A stretch of 64,000 nucleotides of DNA from the NCBI RefSeq assembly GCF_014638845.1, contig NZ_BMFP01000004.1:62001-126000 (forward strand), given 5' to 3'. This stretch comes from Pontibacter amylolyticus (GTDB lineage: Bacteria; Bacteroidota; Bacteroidia; Cytophagales; Hymenobacteraceae). Shown piece by piece: positions 30,104-39,421 of this stretch (positions within the stretch are counted from its first letter, which is position 1; each line of letters opens with the position of its first letter). Made by a program: the position numbers and the translations under genes. The notes under the pieces were generated by a model. It did no database searches and was not told where the DNA came from. It saw only the letters and a list, made by a program, of their open reading frames with translations.

Positions 30104-30997
30104 CTAATTTTCCACTGAGCTAAAGCGAAAGAAAGTGCCCAGGGGCAGCTTGCGTTCGCCGCGGTCGTGCAGGTATATCTCGCCCAGTTCTTCATGCTTG
30201 ATCTGCTCCCCAAACGTCAAACGCATCAGGTTATCCAGAATCAGGGCCGAGAAACCCAGGGAGTAGAGGTTGATGACCAGGAAATAGTCGGTTTTGTCGA
30301 GCATCTGGTGGCAAAGCTTGATGAGCTCGTTGAGTTCGTTTTCCAGCTGCCACTTCTCACCGTTCGGACCGCGACCGTAGGCGGGCGGGTCCAGGATGAT
30401 GCCGTTGTAGGTATTGCCGCGCTTCACCTCCCGGCGGGCGTACTTCATGGCGTCTTCCACGATCCAGCGCACATTGTCCAGGCCGCTGGCCTCCATGTTG
30501 TCGCGGGCCCAGAAGTTCACCTGCTTCACCGAGTCGAGGTGCGTTACGTCAGCGCCGGCGGCTTTGGCGGCCAGGGTGGCAGCACCGGTATAGGCGAACA
30601 TGTTGAGGACCTTCGGCGTTTTAGTCTTGAGCGAGCGGGTCTTGTCGTAGATGAATTTCCAGTTGCTGTCCTGCTCCGGGAACAGGCCTACGTGCTTGAA
30701 CGAAGACAGGCCCAGACGGAAACGTAACTTCAGATCCTGATACTGGTAATTGATGAACCACTGCTCGGGCATCCCCTTTTTTAGTTTCCACTGGCCTTTC
30801 TCCTGGCTGCCTTTGTCGCGGGTAAACTCGGCGTTGGCCATGCGCTGCCACTCGGAGTCGGGCAGGTGCTTGTCCCAGATGGCTTGTGGCTCGGGGCGGG
30901 CCACGTAGTATTGCCCGAAGCGCTCCAGCTTTTCAAAATTTCCGGAGTCAACAAGTTCGTAGTCAGTCCAGTTTTCTGTTGTTAAAAAGGAATACAT
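30104..30997 (-). CDS. Class I SAM-dependent methyltransferase (rRNA large-subunit type)
   Basis: This 297-residue protein carries the Rossmann SAM motif VLNMFAYTGAATLAAKAAGA with the acidic end of motif II in VTHLDSVKQVNFWARDN, and the catalytic IILDPPAYGRG of the RlmI/RlmK-like group of rRNA methyltransferases. It lacks the N-terminal PUA domain of RlmI and has instead a domain starting YSFLTTENWTDYELVDSGNF. The target base is unknown. It diverges from dapF. Confidence 0.85.
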   Translation of the reverse strand: MYSFLTTENWTDYELVDSGNFEKLERFGQYYVARPEPQAIWDKHLPDSEWQRMANAEFTRDKGSQEKGQWKLKKGMPEQWFINYQYQDLKLRFRLGLSSFKHVGLFPEQDSNWKFIYDKTRSLKTKTPKVLNMFAYTGAATLAAKAAGADVTHLDSVKQVNFWARDNMEASGLDNVRWIVEDAMKYARREVKRGNTYNGIILDPPAYGRGPNGEKWQLENELNELIKLCHQMLDKTDYFLVINLYSLGFSALILDNLMRLTFGEQIKHEELGEIYLHDRGERKLPLGTFFRFSSVEN

Positions 30998-31099
30998 ATA
31001 TTTGCTGTTTATATCGGTGCACGCCGGGGGACGGCAATTTACGAATTTAATGCCGCGTCTGAAAGTGCACGTATCAGCTGTTTTAAATGTTTCTAAAGT

Positions 31100-31885
31100 A
31101 TGCCACTAAGCTTTTATAAATACCAGGGTACGGGCAACGACTTCGTGATGGTTGACAACCGGAAGATGATTTTCCCGGCGTCGGACGAACAGATGATAAA
31201 GCATTTGTGCGACCGCCGGACGGGCATTGGTGCCGATGGGCTGATCCTGTTGCAGGACCACGACGAATACGACTTCGAGATGGTGTACTTTAACGCAGAC
31301 GGCCGCCTGGGCTCTATGTGTGGAAACGGGGCCCGGTGTACCGTTCGCTTTGCCAAACAACTTGGTGTAATTGAGGATGTTGCCTATTTTCTGGCAGCCG
31401 ACGGCGAGCACCAGGCTACCATCGAGCGCGAAGAGATCCAGCTGAAAATGGGCGATGTGACGGGTGTGGAGCGTATCGGGGAGGACTTCTACCTGAATAC
31501 CGGCTCGCCTCACTACGTGCGCTTTGTTGACAATGTGCGTGACCTGGATGTGTACGCCGAGGGCCGTGCCGTGCGCTACAACGACCGCTTCGAGGCCAAG
31601 GGAACCAACGTGAATTTTGTGGAGCGCCTTTCGGAGGACACCATTTACGTGCGCACTTACGAGCGCGGCGTGGAAGACGAAACACTGTCGTGCGGAACCG
31701 GCGTGACGGCCTGCGCCCTGGTGGCGGGCATGCGCGGCATGGAGAGCCCGGTGCGCGTTAAGACTCCCGGAGGCAACCTGCAGGTGAGCTTTGAGCAGCA
31801 CGGCGACAATTTCCGGTACGTATACCTGACGGGCCCTGCCAGGCTGGTGTTTACAGGCACAGTGCCACTTCCGGAGAAGGTATAG
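31100..31885 (+). CDS. dapF: Diaminopimelate epimerase
   Basis: DapF converts LL- to meso-diaminopimelate, needed for lysine and peptidoglycan. The 261-residue protein begins with YKYQGTGNDFVMVDNR and has both catalytic cysteines, C74 in MCGNGARC and C198 in LSCGTGVTAC. The stop codon lies within AGGTATAG, so the recurrent motif encodes the last codons and the stop. A GNAT gene starts three bases later. Confidence 0.96.
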   Translation: MPLSFYKYQGTGNDFVMVDNRKMIFPASDEQMIKHLCDRRTGIGADGLILLQDHDEYDFEMVYFNADGRLGSMCGNGARCTVRFAKQLGVIEDVAYFLAADGEHQATIEREEIQLKMGDVTGVERIGEDFYLNTGSPHYVRFVDNVRDLDVYAEGRAVRYNDRFEAKGTNVNFVERLSEDTIYVRTYERGVEDETLSCGTGVTACALVAGMRGMESPVRVKTPGGNLQVSFEQHGDNFRYVYLTGPARLVFTGTVPLPEKV

Positions 31886-31888
31886 CCC

Positions 31889-32410
31889 ATGTTCCTGAAA
31901 GGCGACCATACCAGCCTGCGGGCCCTCGAGCCTACCGACCTGGATTTTCTCTATACCTTAGAGAACGATACCTCCACCTGGCATATAAGCAACACGCTTA
32001 CGCCCTACGCCAAATTTGTGCTGGAGCAATACCTCGAAAACGCCGCCCTCGACATCTATACCGTCAAGCAACTCCGGCTCGTCATCTGCAACCATCAGCA
32101 GGAAGCCATCGGCGCCATCGACCTCTTCGACTTCGATCCGCTGCATAGTCGCGCAGGTATAGGTATTGTTGTTTCAGCCGCATACCGTGGCCAGGGGCAC
32201 GCATCTGAAGCCTTGCATCTTTTGCTTAACTACTGTGCGCATACCCTGCAACTGCACCAGGTATACTGCAGCATCACGGCCACCAACCATACCAGCATCA
32301 GGCTCTTCAAGAGCGCCGGTTTCGAGGAGGTCGGCATACGCCGCGAGTGGCTGCGTAAGTCTGATGGCAGTTGGGACGATGTAGTAGAGATGCAGCGGCT
32401 GTTTGTCTGA
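31889..32410 (+). CDS. GNAT-family N-acetyltransferase (RimJ-like)
   Basis: The 173-residue protein shows the RimJ/RimL/SpeG-like GNAT pattern: LRALEPTDLDFLYTLENDTS at the start, the acetyl-CoA-binding RGQGHASEALHLLLNY and the end SIRLFKSAGFEEVGIRREWL. The acceptor is unknown; spermidine, N-termini and amino acids are all possible. It begins three bases after dapF and is presumably co-transcribed. The long repeat-rich spacer follows. Confidence 0.88.
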   Translation: MFLKGDHTSLRALEPTDLDFLYTLENDTSTWHISNTLTPYAKFVLEQYLENAALDIYTVKQLRLVICNHQQEAIGAIDLFDFDPLHSRAGIGIVVSAAYRGQGHASEALHLLLNYCAHTLQLHQVYCSITATNHTSIRLFKSAGFEEVGIRREWLRKSDGSWDDVVEMQRLFV

Positions 32411-32444
32411 ATCAGGATTTGCAGGATTTTCGTGTAGGATTGTC

Positions 32445-32811
32445 ATCCCACTGCCCTCTCCTTTATCGAGGGCCCCTACCCCCAAGGGGGACTTTGCTCT
32501 ACCAGTTTCTTTCTGTCATCCTGGAAGGATCTTGGTAGAAGGGAGGACAAGCAGTTGCTATAACCTACCCCTGCCCCTCCCGCGAGGTGATTTAGAGCTG
32601 CTTCCACTTTATAGGTATAAGTTTCGTGGTTATAGCAGTTCTTTTGCAATACCGGGTCCAACCACCCCTAACCCCTCCTTGTCCAAGGCGGGGAGCCTGT
32701 TGCTACTGCTTTACAGATATAGCTCCGATGCTTTATGACCGTGCACGATTAACATCCCCCTGCCCCCTTCAAAGGGGGACTCCTGCTATTGCCACTCTAC
32801 AGGTATAAGCA
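32445..32811 (+). repeat. Four degenerate copies of a ~60-bp GC-rich intergenic repeat
   Basis: Units lie near 32448-32502, 32561-32621, 32660-32722 and 32751-32810. Each has a run like ACCCCTnnCCCCTCC, a short spacer, and in most a G-rich partner (AAGGGGGACT) that can form a hairpin, followed by a pattern like GCTnnTnCCACTTTACAGGTATAAG. Three of the four end in a GGTATA-like sequence. This is a family of short dispersed elements, not a coding region. Confidence 0.65.
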
Positions 32812-32974
32812 CTGTCGTAGACGTCACACACCACTGGCGGGTATAGCAAGAGTAACTTGCACGCTGGCAATGAAACAAACAGCATCAGCCAGGTGCATAA
32901 ACGACGATTTTGTGTTTGAGCGGTCAGCGAGTGGGGGTAGGGGCCCTCTATTTAAAATCGTCTTGATTTTTTTG

Positions 32975-32992
32975 TCCCGAAAGCTTTCGGGA
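32975..32992. repeat. Perfect 18-bp palindrome TCCCGAAAGCTTTCGGGA
   Basis: TCCCGAAAGCTTTCGGGA is fully self-complementary and follows a run of seven T. It lies in the spacer upstream of secA. From memory, similar CCCGAAAGCTTTCGGG elements recur between genes in other Bacteroidota. Confidence 0.7.
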
Positions 32993-33071
32993 TGCCCGCC
33001 GCACAGGCGAAGCTATAAAACAAGGCCGTGAGCTATACCTGCAAAAGGCATTAGCTATTAAGCAAAGTAAG

Positions 33072-33113
33072 CTATACCTATACCTATACCTATACCTATA
33101 CCTATACCTATAC
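33072..33113. repeat. Tandem array (CTATAC)x7
   Basis: Seven exact CTATAC units (GTATAG on the other strand) form the same hexamer register as the array at 26857, in opposite orientation. The array lies about 310 bases before secA. Confidence 0.96.
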
Positions 33114-33373
33114 CTCTATTAGAGGCCCCACTAAAGCAAACACAAGCGTGGACGCCCGCGCCATAACAGCACCAACTCCCAAAACAAAAACCTGATATGT
33201 CACAATGCCACACCACCTCCCGTCACTTTCCCTTTCTGGCACAGGAATTTACAAGGCCTTCGCTTTGTTGAGGGTGTAAGTATAGCTCATCGGTAAATAT
33301 GGCAGATTGGCTATACCCGTGTTATTCTGGTATTGTTTTGGTGCATTGCCTTAGATATGTCAGAAAAACACTT

Positions 33374-33381
33374 TATTTTTG
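33374..33381 (+). promoter_or_regulatory. Candidate -7 box for secA
   Basis: TATTTTTG matches TAnnTTTG, 45 bases before the secA ATG. A TTG at 33346-33348 is the nearest -33 candidate, but its 25-base spacing is long. Confidence 0.5.
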
Positions 33382-33426
33382 ACGATATTGCAAACGCAGA
33401 ATTTCATTTAAGAACAACCAATACAG

Positions 33427-36400
33427 ATGTTTGATTTTTTCGGTAAAACCGTTGCGAAACTATTCGGAACCAAGTCCGACAGAGATATAAAGGAGGTAGC
33501 GCCTTACGTATCCAAAATTAATGAGGAGTACGCGAAGCTTACCAGCCTGACCGACGACCAGCTTCGTCAGAGAACGGTCGAAATAAAAGGCATTATTGAT
33601 GAGCGCCTGAAGCCTACCGACGACAAGATAGCTGCCCTGCACAAGCGGGTGGCCGACGAGACGGAACTGAACATCGTGCAGAAGGAAGCTATCTTCTCTG
33701 AGATAGACGAACTGGAGAAGGAGCGTAACAAAGAACTAGAGGTGGTGCTGATGGAAGTGCTGCCTGTCGGGTTTGCCATTGTGAAAGAAACAGCCCGCCG
33801 CTGGAAAGAGAACGGTCAGCTGGTGGTAACCGCCACTGACATGGACCGCCAGCTGGCTGCACGCAAGCCAAACGTACAACTGGACGGTGAAAAAGCTGTT
33901 TGGGCCAACAAGTGGGAGGCTGCAGGCAACGAGATCACCTGGGACATGCTGCACTACGACGTGCAGCTGATTGGTGGTATCGTGCTGCACCAGGGCAAGA
34001 TCGCGGAGATGGCTACTGGTGAGGGTAAGACCCTGGTGGCGACGCTGCCAGCTTTCCTGAACGCCCTGTCAAAGCGTGGCGTGCACGTCGTAACCGTGAA
34101 CGACTACCTGGCCCGCCGTGACTCTGAGTGGATGGCGCCTTTGTTCGAGTTCCACGGCCTGACCATCGACTGTATCGACAAGCACCAGCCTAACTCCGAA
34201 GGCCGTCGCAACGCCTACCGTGCCGACATCACCTACGGTACCAACAATGAGTTCGGTTTTGACTACCTGCGCGACAATATGTCACGCGAAACCAAAGACC
34301 TGGTACAGCGCAAGCACCACTATGCCATGGTCGATGAGGTGGACTCCGTATTGATCGACGACGCCCGTACACCACTGATCATCTCTGGTCCGGTGCCGCG
34401 CGGTGATGAGCACGAATTTTATCAACTGAAGCCACGCATCGCGATGCTGGTGGAGGCGCAGCGCAAAGTTGTGAACAACTTCCTGACGGAGGCCAAGCGC
34501 ATGATCAAGGAAGGCAACACACAGGAGGGCGGCCTTTCGCTTTTCAGAGCCTACCGTGGTTTGCCTAAGAGCAAGCCGTTGATCAAGTTCCTGAGCGAGA
34601 CGGGTAACCGTGCCATCATGCAGAAGGTGGAAAACCACTACCTGCAGGATAACTCCCGCATGATGCCGGAGGCCGACGAGCCGCTTTACTTCACCATTGA
34701 TGAGAAGCACAACCAGATCGAACTGACCGAAAAGGGGCTTGACCTGATCACGGGACAGGGCGAAGATCCGCAGCTGTTCATCCTGCCAGATATCGGCACC
34801 GAGATCGCCAACATCGAAAACAACAAATCGCTCAACGAAGAAGAGATACTGCACGCCAAAGAAAAGCTGATCGCTGATTTCCAGGAGAAGACCAAGCGTG
34901 TGCATACCATCAACCAGTTGCTAAAGGCCTATACCTTGTTCGAGAAGGACACCGAGTACATCGTGACGCCGGACAACAAGGTGAAAATCGTAGACGAGCA
35001 GACAGGTCGTGTGATGGAAGGTCGTCGCTACTCGGACGGTCTGCACCAGGCCATCGAGGCGAAAGAGAACGTGAAAGTAGAGGATGCCACGCAGACCTAC
35101 GCCACGGTTACGCTGCAGAACTACTTCCGTATGTACCACAAACTGTCAGGTATGACGGGTACGGCCGAGACGGAGGCGGGCGAATTCTGGGACATCTACA
35201 AACTGGATGTGGTCGTAATCCCGACCAACCGCCCGATTTCCAGAAAAGACGAGCACGACAAGGTATACAAGACCACACGTGAAAAATACAATGCTGTAGC
35301 CGACGAGATCGTAGAACTGACTGAGAAGGGCCGTCCGGTGCTGGTAGGTACTACTTCGGTGGAGATTTCGGAGCTGATTAGCCGTATGCTGACGCTGCGT
35401 AAGATCAAGCACCAGGTGCTCAACGCCAAGCTGCACCAGAAAGAAGCCGAGGTCGTGGCGGAGGCTGGTAAGCCAGGCACCGTGACCATCGCGACCAACA
35501 TGGCCGGTCGTGGTACCGACATTAAGCTGACGCCGGAGTCGAAGGCTGCGGGTGGTCTGGCCATCATCGGTACAGAGCGCCACGAATCCCGCCGCGTTGA
35601 CCGCCAGCTGCGAGGTCGTGCCGGTCGCCAGGGTGACCCGGGTTCTTCGCAATTCTTTGTGTCGCTGGAGGATAACCTGATGCGTCTGTTTGGTTCTGAC
35701 CGCATTGCCCGCCTGATGGACCGCATGGGTCTGGAAGAAGGTGAGGTGATTCAGCACTCGATGATCACGAACTCCATTGAGCGTGCGCAGAAGAAAGTGG
35801 AGGAAAACAACTTCGGACAGCGTAAGCGCCTGCTGGAGTACGACGACGTGATGAACGCCCAGCGTGAGGTGGTGTACAAGCGCCGCCGCAACGCCCTATA
35901 CGGCGAGCGTCTGGAGCTCGATATCTGGAACATGATCTATGATATCAGCGAGGACATGGTGGTGAACTACAAGAACACGGTTGACTACGACAACTTCCAG
36001 CTCAACATCATCCGTGTGTTCGGTATCAATACCACCATCACCGAAGACGAATTTAAGTCCGGTCAGGCCAATGCCCTGGTAGAGCGTCTGTACAACGAGG
36101 CACTGAACCACTACCTGGCTAAGAACAAGCAAACCGCTGATCAGGCTTACCCAATTATCGAGAACATCCACCTGAACCGTGGACCGATGATCGAGAACGT
36201 GGCCGTTCCGTTCACGGATGGCAAACGCCAACTGGCCGCCGTAGCCAACCTGACCAAGACGTATGAATCGCATGGCATGGAGCTGATCCGTGCCATGGAG
36301 AAAATCATTACGCTGGGTACCATCGACCAGGCCTGGACCGACCACCTGCGCCAGATGGACGACCTGAAGCAAGTGGTGCAGAACGCGGTGTACGAGCAGA

Positions 36401-36792
36401 AAGACCCGCTGTTGATCTACAAGTTTGAGTCGTTTGAGCTATTCAAGCGCATGATCGGCAAAGTGAACGAGGAAACGGTATCGTTCCTGTTCCATGCCTT
36501 TATACCTGTGCAGGCACCAGAGCAGGTGCAGGAGCCGCGTGTGCCGCAAATGCCAAAGGCGCCGGTGCTTCATGAGCAGAAAGAGGAAGTGCACTCGTCG
36601 CTGGAGCATAACAGTAGCCCGATGCACGCTCCGGAGCCTGAAAAGATCATGCCCGCCCACTCGCAGAAAGTGGCCGGACGCAATGACCGCGTAAGCGTGC
36701 AGTACAACGATGGCCGCGTGCTGAAAGACGTGAAATTCAAAACGGTAGAGGACGACTTGCTCCACAACCGCTGCGTACTGATCGAAGACTAA
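33427..36792 (+). CDS. secA: Protein translocase ATPase SecA (long, zinc-free form)
   Basis: SecA drives secretion through SecYEG. The 1121-residue protein has Walker [21 protein letters not shown], the DEAD-type [17 protein letters not shown], the helicase motifs [12 protein letters not shown] and [19 protein letters not shown], and the scaffold region [20 protein letters not shown]. It is ~220 residues longer than E. coli SecA owing to insertions after the first DEAD part. The tail has GRND, but the usual CPCGSG zinc motif is replaced by a [20 protein letters not shown] segment. It has its own candidate promoter. Confidence 0.97.
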   Translation: MFDFFGKTVAKLFGTKSDRDIKEVAPYVSKINEEYAKLTSLTDDQLRQRTVEIKGIIDERLKPTDDKIAALHKRVADETELNIVQKEAIFSEIDELEKERNKELEVVLMEVLPVGFAIVKETARRWKENGQLVVTATDMDRQLAARKPNVQLDGEKAVWANKWEAAGNEITWDMLHYDVQLIGGIVLHQGKIAEMATGEGKTLVATLPAFLNALSKRGVHVVTVNDYLARRDSEWMAPLFEFHGLTIDCIDKHQPNSEGRRNAYRADITYGTNNEFGFDYLRDNMSRETKDLVQRKHHYAMVDEVDSVLIDDARTPLIISGPVPRGDEHEFYQLKPRIAMLVEAQRKVVNNFLTEAKRMIKEGNTQEGGLSLFRAYRGLPKSKPLIKFLSETGNRAIMQKVENHYLQDNSRMMPEADEPLYFTIDEKHNQIELTEKGLDLITGQGEDPQLFILPDIGTEIANIENNKSLNEEEILHAKEKLIADFQEKTKRVHTINQLLKAYTLFEKDTEYIVTPDNKVKIVDEQTGRVMEGRRYSDGLHQAIEAKENVKVEDATQTYATVTLQNYFRMYHKLSGMTGTAETEAGEFWDIYKLDVVVIPTNRPISRKDEHDKVYKTTREKYNAVADEIVELTEKGRPVLVGTTSVEISELISRMLTLRKIKHQVLNAKLHQKEAEVVAEAGKPGTVTIATNMAGRGTDIKLTPESKAAGGLAIIGTERHESRRVDRQLRGRAGRQGDPGSSQFFVSLEDNLMRLFGSDRIARLMDRMGLEEGEVIQHSMITNSIERAQKKVEENNFGQRKRLLEYDDVMNAQREVVYKRRRNALYGERLELDIWNMIYDISEDMVVNYKNTVDYDNFQLNIIRVFGINTTITEDEFKSGQANALVERLYNEALNHYLAKNKQTADQAYPIIENIHLNRGPMIENVAVPFTDGKRQLAAVANLTKTYESHGMELIRAMEKIITLGTIDQAWTDHLRQMDDLKQVVQNAVYEQKDPLLIYKFESFELFKRMIGKVNEETVSFLFHAFIPVQAPEQVQEPRVPQMPKAPVLHEQKEEVHSSLEHNSSPMHAPEPEKIMPAHSQKVAGRNDRVSVQYNDGRVLKDVKFKTVEDDLLHNRCVLIED

Positions 36793-36798
36793 TACCAG

Positions 36799-36829
36799 AT
36801 AGCCGCCTGCTGAAAAGCCTGGCGGCTAT
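36799..36829 (+). terminator. Probable terminator after secA
   Basis: A perfect 9-bp stem ATAGCCGCC / GGCGGCTAT closes a 13-base loop, but only a poor T tract follows (ACTTATTAT). Confidence 0.5.
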
Positions 36830-36854
36830 ACTTATTATATGATCATCTGAAAGT

Positions 36855-36899
36855 TAAAGGATATAAAAGCGGGTGTAAACCCAGTCTTTATATCCTTTA
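36855..36899 (+). promoter_or_regulatory. Two-tier hairpin in the deoC leader
   Basis: TAAAGGATATAAA (36855-36867) pairs perfectly with TTTATATCCTTTA (36887-36899), and inside it GGGT (36871-36874) pairs with ACCC (36879-36882). It lies 30 bases before the deoC ATG, with two CTTTTGTCAAAA copies between. It could be a second terminator or a leader structure. Confidence 0.55.
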
Positions 36900-36929
36900 C
36901 TTTTGTCAAAACATCTTTTGTCAAAAATT

Positions 36930-37601
36930 ATGTCAGGAGAAGAACTTGCTTCCTATATAGACCACACCATCCTGCGCCCAGATGCGACAGTAGAGCAGGT
37001 GATGCAGCTGTGTGATGAGGCCCGCGACTACGGTTTCGCGGCAGTATGCGTGCCGCCTTGCTATGTGCAGGCTGCCGCTGAGCGCCTGGGGCCGGGCACG
37101 CGGGTAAAGGTGGCCACCGTAGTCGGCTTTCCACTGGGTTATCAGCACCCCAAGGTAAAGATTCTGGAAACCCATCAGGCCATAGCTGACGGCGCCAACG
37201 AGATTGACGTCGTGATGAACGTGTCGTTTTTCAAGTCAGGCAGGTATAGCGAGATCGAGGGTGAACTGAGCGACCTGGCGAACTTCTGCCACTTGAAAGA
37301 GGCGGAGCTGAAGGTGATCATCGAGACAGCTCTGCTTTCGCAGGATGAGATTGCCAAAGCCTGTGAGATCTGCGCCGCTGCCGGAGTAGACTTTGTGAAA
37401 ACATCGACTGGCTTTGCTTCGGGGGGTGCCCGGGTAGCGGATGTGCAACTGATGCGCCGCGTACTGCCAAACCACATCAAAATAAAAGCGTCGGGCGGCA
37501 TTAAAACATACGCCGATGCTGTCGCGTTAATTGAGGCTGGAGCTGACCGTTTAGGTTGCTCTGCCAGTATCCAAATTGTAAAGCATGAACAGAGCGCTTA
37601 G
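36930..37601 (+). CDS. deoC: Deoxyribose-phosphate aldolase
   Basis: The enzyme cleaves 2-deoxyribose-5-phosphate to glyceraldehyde-3-phosphate and acetaldehyde. In the 223-residue product the Schiff-base lysine K157 lies in DFVKTSTGF, with D93 in GANEIDVVMNV and K186 in IKIKASGGIKTY. I take the ATG at 36930 (MSGEELASYIDHTILRPD); an in-frame TTG at 36903 lies within the repeats before it. Its end overlaps the next gene by 17 bases. No other deo genes are nearby. Confidence 0.95.
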   Translation: MSGEELASYIDHTILRPDATVEQVMQLCDEARDYGFAAVCVPPCYVQAAAERLGPGTRVKVATVVGFPLGYQHPKVKILETHQAIADGANEIDVVMNVSFFKSGRYSEIEGELSDLANFCHLKEAELKVIIETALLSQDEIAKACEICAAAGVDFVKTSTGFASGGARVADVQLMRRVLPNHIKIKASGGIKTYADAVALIEAGADRLGCSASIQIVKHEQSA

Positions 37602-38091
37602 TTTTCTTTTTATCATTGCCCTGATGGTGTCCTCGGCCTGCAAGCCCTCAGCAGAGGCACGCACGAGCTCACCAGACAGAGCAAGTGCCCGCGTAGTGGA
37701 TGACATCAGCGTATACCGCCCTACCTACCCGGCCGATGATGCCAATGCCCCGGCAGCTGCCAGGGTAGAACCCACGAACCACGCGAATGCCAAGGTAGCC
37801 GTGTTGATGGATTCGGTGGCCAGCGTCAATAAGAATATACGCTATGCACAGGGCTACCGTATTTTGGCTTACAACGGCTCGGAGCGCCAGACCGTGATGA
37901 ACCTGCGCAAAGCTATCATCGCTCGCGTACCGGAGCAGAAGGACTACCTGACGTACCAGCAACCAAACTTCCGGCTCAAGATAGGCGACTACTTCAGCCG
38001 CATAGAGGCGCAGCAGGTACTCAACCAGATCAGCGACCTGATACCCAACGCGCACATTGTGCAGGACCAGATCAACATACCGAAGAACTAA
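37585..38091 (+). CDS. Lipoprotein with a SPOR-like C-terminal domain
   Basis: The N-terminus MNRALSFLFIIALMVSSAC is a lipoprotein signal with lipobox cysteine C19. Residues about 75-165 (YRILAYNGSERQTVMNLRKA, QPNFRLKIGDYFSRIEAQQV, IPNAHIVQDQINIP) resemble a SPOR domain, which binds denuded peptidoglycan at septa. The first 17 bases overlap deoC, so translation is probably coupled. Function is otherwise unknown. Confidence 0.82.
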   Translation: MNRALSFLFIIALMVSSACKPSAEARTSSPDRASARVVDDISVYRPTYPADDANAPAAARVEPTNHANAKVAVLMDSVASVNKNIRYAQGYRILAYNGSERQTVMNLRKAIIARVPEQKDYLTYQQPNFRLKIGDYFSRIEAQQVLNQISDLIPNAHIVQDQINIPKN

Positions 38092-38119
38092 GGTATAGCG
38101 GTCTGCCACAGGTATACAG

Positions 38120-38158
38120 CGTTGCAGTTGCTCAGGCGGCTGCAACGTTTTTCTTTTT
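38120..38158 (+). terminator. Terminator after the SPOR-like lipoprotein gene
   Basis: An 8-bp stem CGTTGCAG / CTGCAACG with a 12-base loop runs into TTTTTCTTTTT. Two GGTATA copies precede it. Confidence 0.8.
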
Positions 38159-38212
38159 ATATTTGACAGCTTGTCATAAGGTGAGGATTGCCCTTATCAC
38201 TGAAATACTTAC

Positions 38213-39412
38213 ATGAATCAACTCGCACAGAAAATAAAAGAGCTGGCCCAGGCCTACACCCAGGATACGGTAGGTATACGCCGGCACATCCACGCCAATC
38301 CGGAGCTTTCCTTTGAAGAGCACAACACGGCTACCTATGTAGAGCAGGTGCTGCAAAGCTATGGGCTGGAAACAGTGCGTATGGCTAATACGGGTGTGGT
38401 AGCGCTTGTCAAAGGACGCAATCCGGAAAGCAAAACCATCGCCCTGCGCGCCGATCTGGATGCACTGCCTATTACAGAGCAAAACACCGTTGACTACAAA
38501 TCGAAGAACGAAGGGGTCATGCATGCCTGCGGACACGATGTGCATACGGCCTCTCTGCTGGGCGCGGCCCGCATTCTGCAGGAAGTGCGCGGGGAGTTCG
38601 AAGGTACTGTGAAGCTGGTGTTCCAGCCAGGGGAGGAGAAGTTTCCGGGAGGCGCTTCCATCATGATCAAAGAGGGCGTGTTGCAGCAGCCAGCCCCTTC
38701 AGGTATCATAGGCCAGCACGTGTTCCCGATGCTGCCGGCTGGCAAGGTCGGTTTTCGGTCAGGTATGTACATGGCCAGCGCCGACGAGATCTACATCACC
38801 GTGAAGGGTAAAGGCGGGCACGCGGCGCTTCCGGAGCTCAATATTGATCCTGTGCTGATTACATCGCATCTGATCGTGGCCTTGCAGCAGATCGTGAGCC
38901 GACACGCCAGCCCCAAAGTGCCCACGGTGCTCTCCTTTGGCAAAGTGGAAGCGCTGGGTGCGACCAATGTGATCCCGAATGAAGTGAAGGTGGAAGGCAC
39001 TTTCCGGACCATGGACGAGGTATGGCGCAAAGAGGCGCACCGCCGTATACGCAAACTGGCTGAAGGGCTTTGCGAAAGCATGGGCGGCAGCTGCGACATC
39101 GACATCAAGTTTGGCTATCCTTTCCTGAAGAACGACCCGGACCTGACAGGCCGTGCCCGCGAGGCGGCAGCGCTATACCTTGGGGAAGAAAACGTGGTGG
39201 ACCTTGATCTGTGGATGGGTGCCGAGGACTTTGCTTATTATTCTCAGGAAGTGGCTGCTTGCTTCTACCGCCTGGGTACGCGCAACGAGGCGCGCGGCAT
39301 TACCTCCGGCGTGCACACCCCCACGTTCGACATTGACGAAGCAGCACTGGAAACCGGAATCGGGCTGATGGCCTGGATTGCCGTGCAGGAACTGGAGGCT
39401 AGAACAGCATAA
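38213..39412 (+). CDS. M20-family amidohydrolase (peptidase M20D)
   Basis: The 399-residue hydrolase belongs to the N-acyl-L-amino-acid amidohydrolase/hippuricase group. Motifs are RRHIHANPELSFEEHNTATY, ALRADLDALPI, the metal-site MHACGHDVHTASLLGAARIL, the FQPGEEKFPGGA glutamate motif and WMGAEDFAYYSQEVAACFYR. The dimerisation domain sits between about residues 190 and 300. It cleaves N-acyl or N-carbamoyl amino acids; the real substrate is not evident. Confidence 0.92.
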   Translation: MNQLAQKIKELAQAYTQDTVGIRRHIHANPELSFEEHNTATYVEQVLQSYGLETVRMANTGVVALVKGRNPESKTIALRADLDALPITEQNTVDYKSKNEGVMHACGHDVHTASLLGAARILQEVRGEFEGTVKLVFQPGEEKFPGGASIMIKEGVLQQPAPSGIIGQHVFPMLPAGKVGFRSGMYMASADEIYITVKGKGGHAALPELNIDPVLITSHLIVALQQIVSRHASPKVPTVLSFGKVEALGATNVIPNEVKVEGTFRTMDEVWRKEAHRRIRKLAEGLCESMGGSCDIDIKFGYPFLKNDPDLTGRAREAAALYLGEENVVDLDLWMGAEDFAYYSQEVAACFYRLGTRNEARGITSGVHTPTFDIDEAALETGIGLMAWIAVQELEARTA

Positions 39413-39421
39413 TCACTGAAG

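Larger units (their letters stand above)
32411..33426. other. 1-kb spacer with clustered repeats and no convincing gene
   Basis: Several short open frames occur, but none has a recognisable domain, good start context or protein-like composition. The spacer holds four degenerate GC-rich units (32445-32811), a perfect 18-bp palindrome (32975-32992), a seven-copy tandem array (33072-33113) and the candidate secA promoter. Elsewhere I see nothing beyond scattered GGTATA copies. Confidence 0.7.

Noticed and set aside
31106..31909. Minus-strand open frame opposite dapF
   Set aside because: dapF has both catalytic cysteines on the plus strand; the antisense frame is a composition artefact.
32403..33031. 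Several short open frames in the spacer upstream of secA
   Set aside because: They run through the degenerate repeats and palindrome, are rich in Pro/Ser/Arg and have no conserved pattern; treated as non-coding.
33072..33113. Possible CRISPR-like array
   Set aside because: The repeat is a pure hexamer without spacers, and no cas gene is present.
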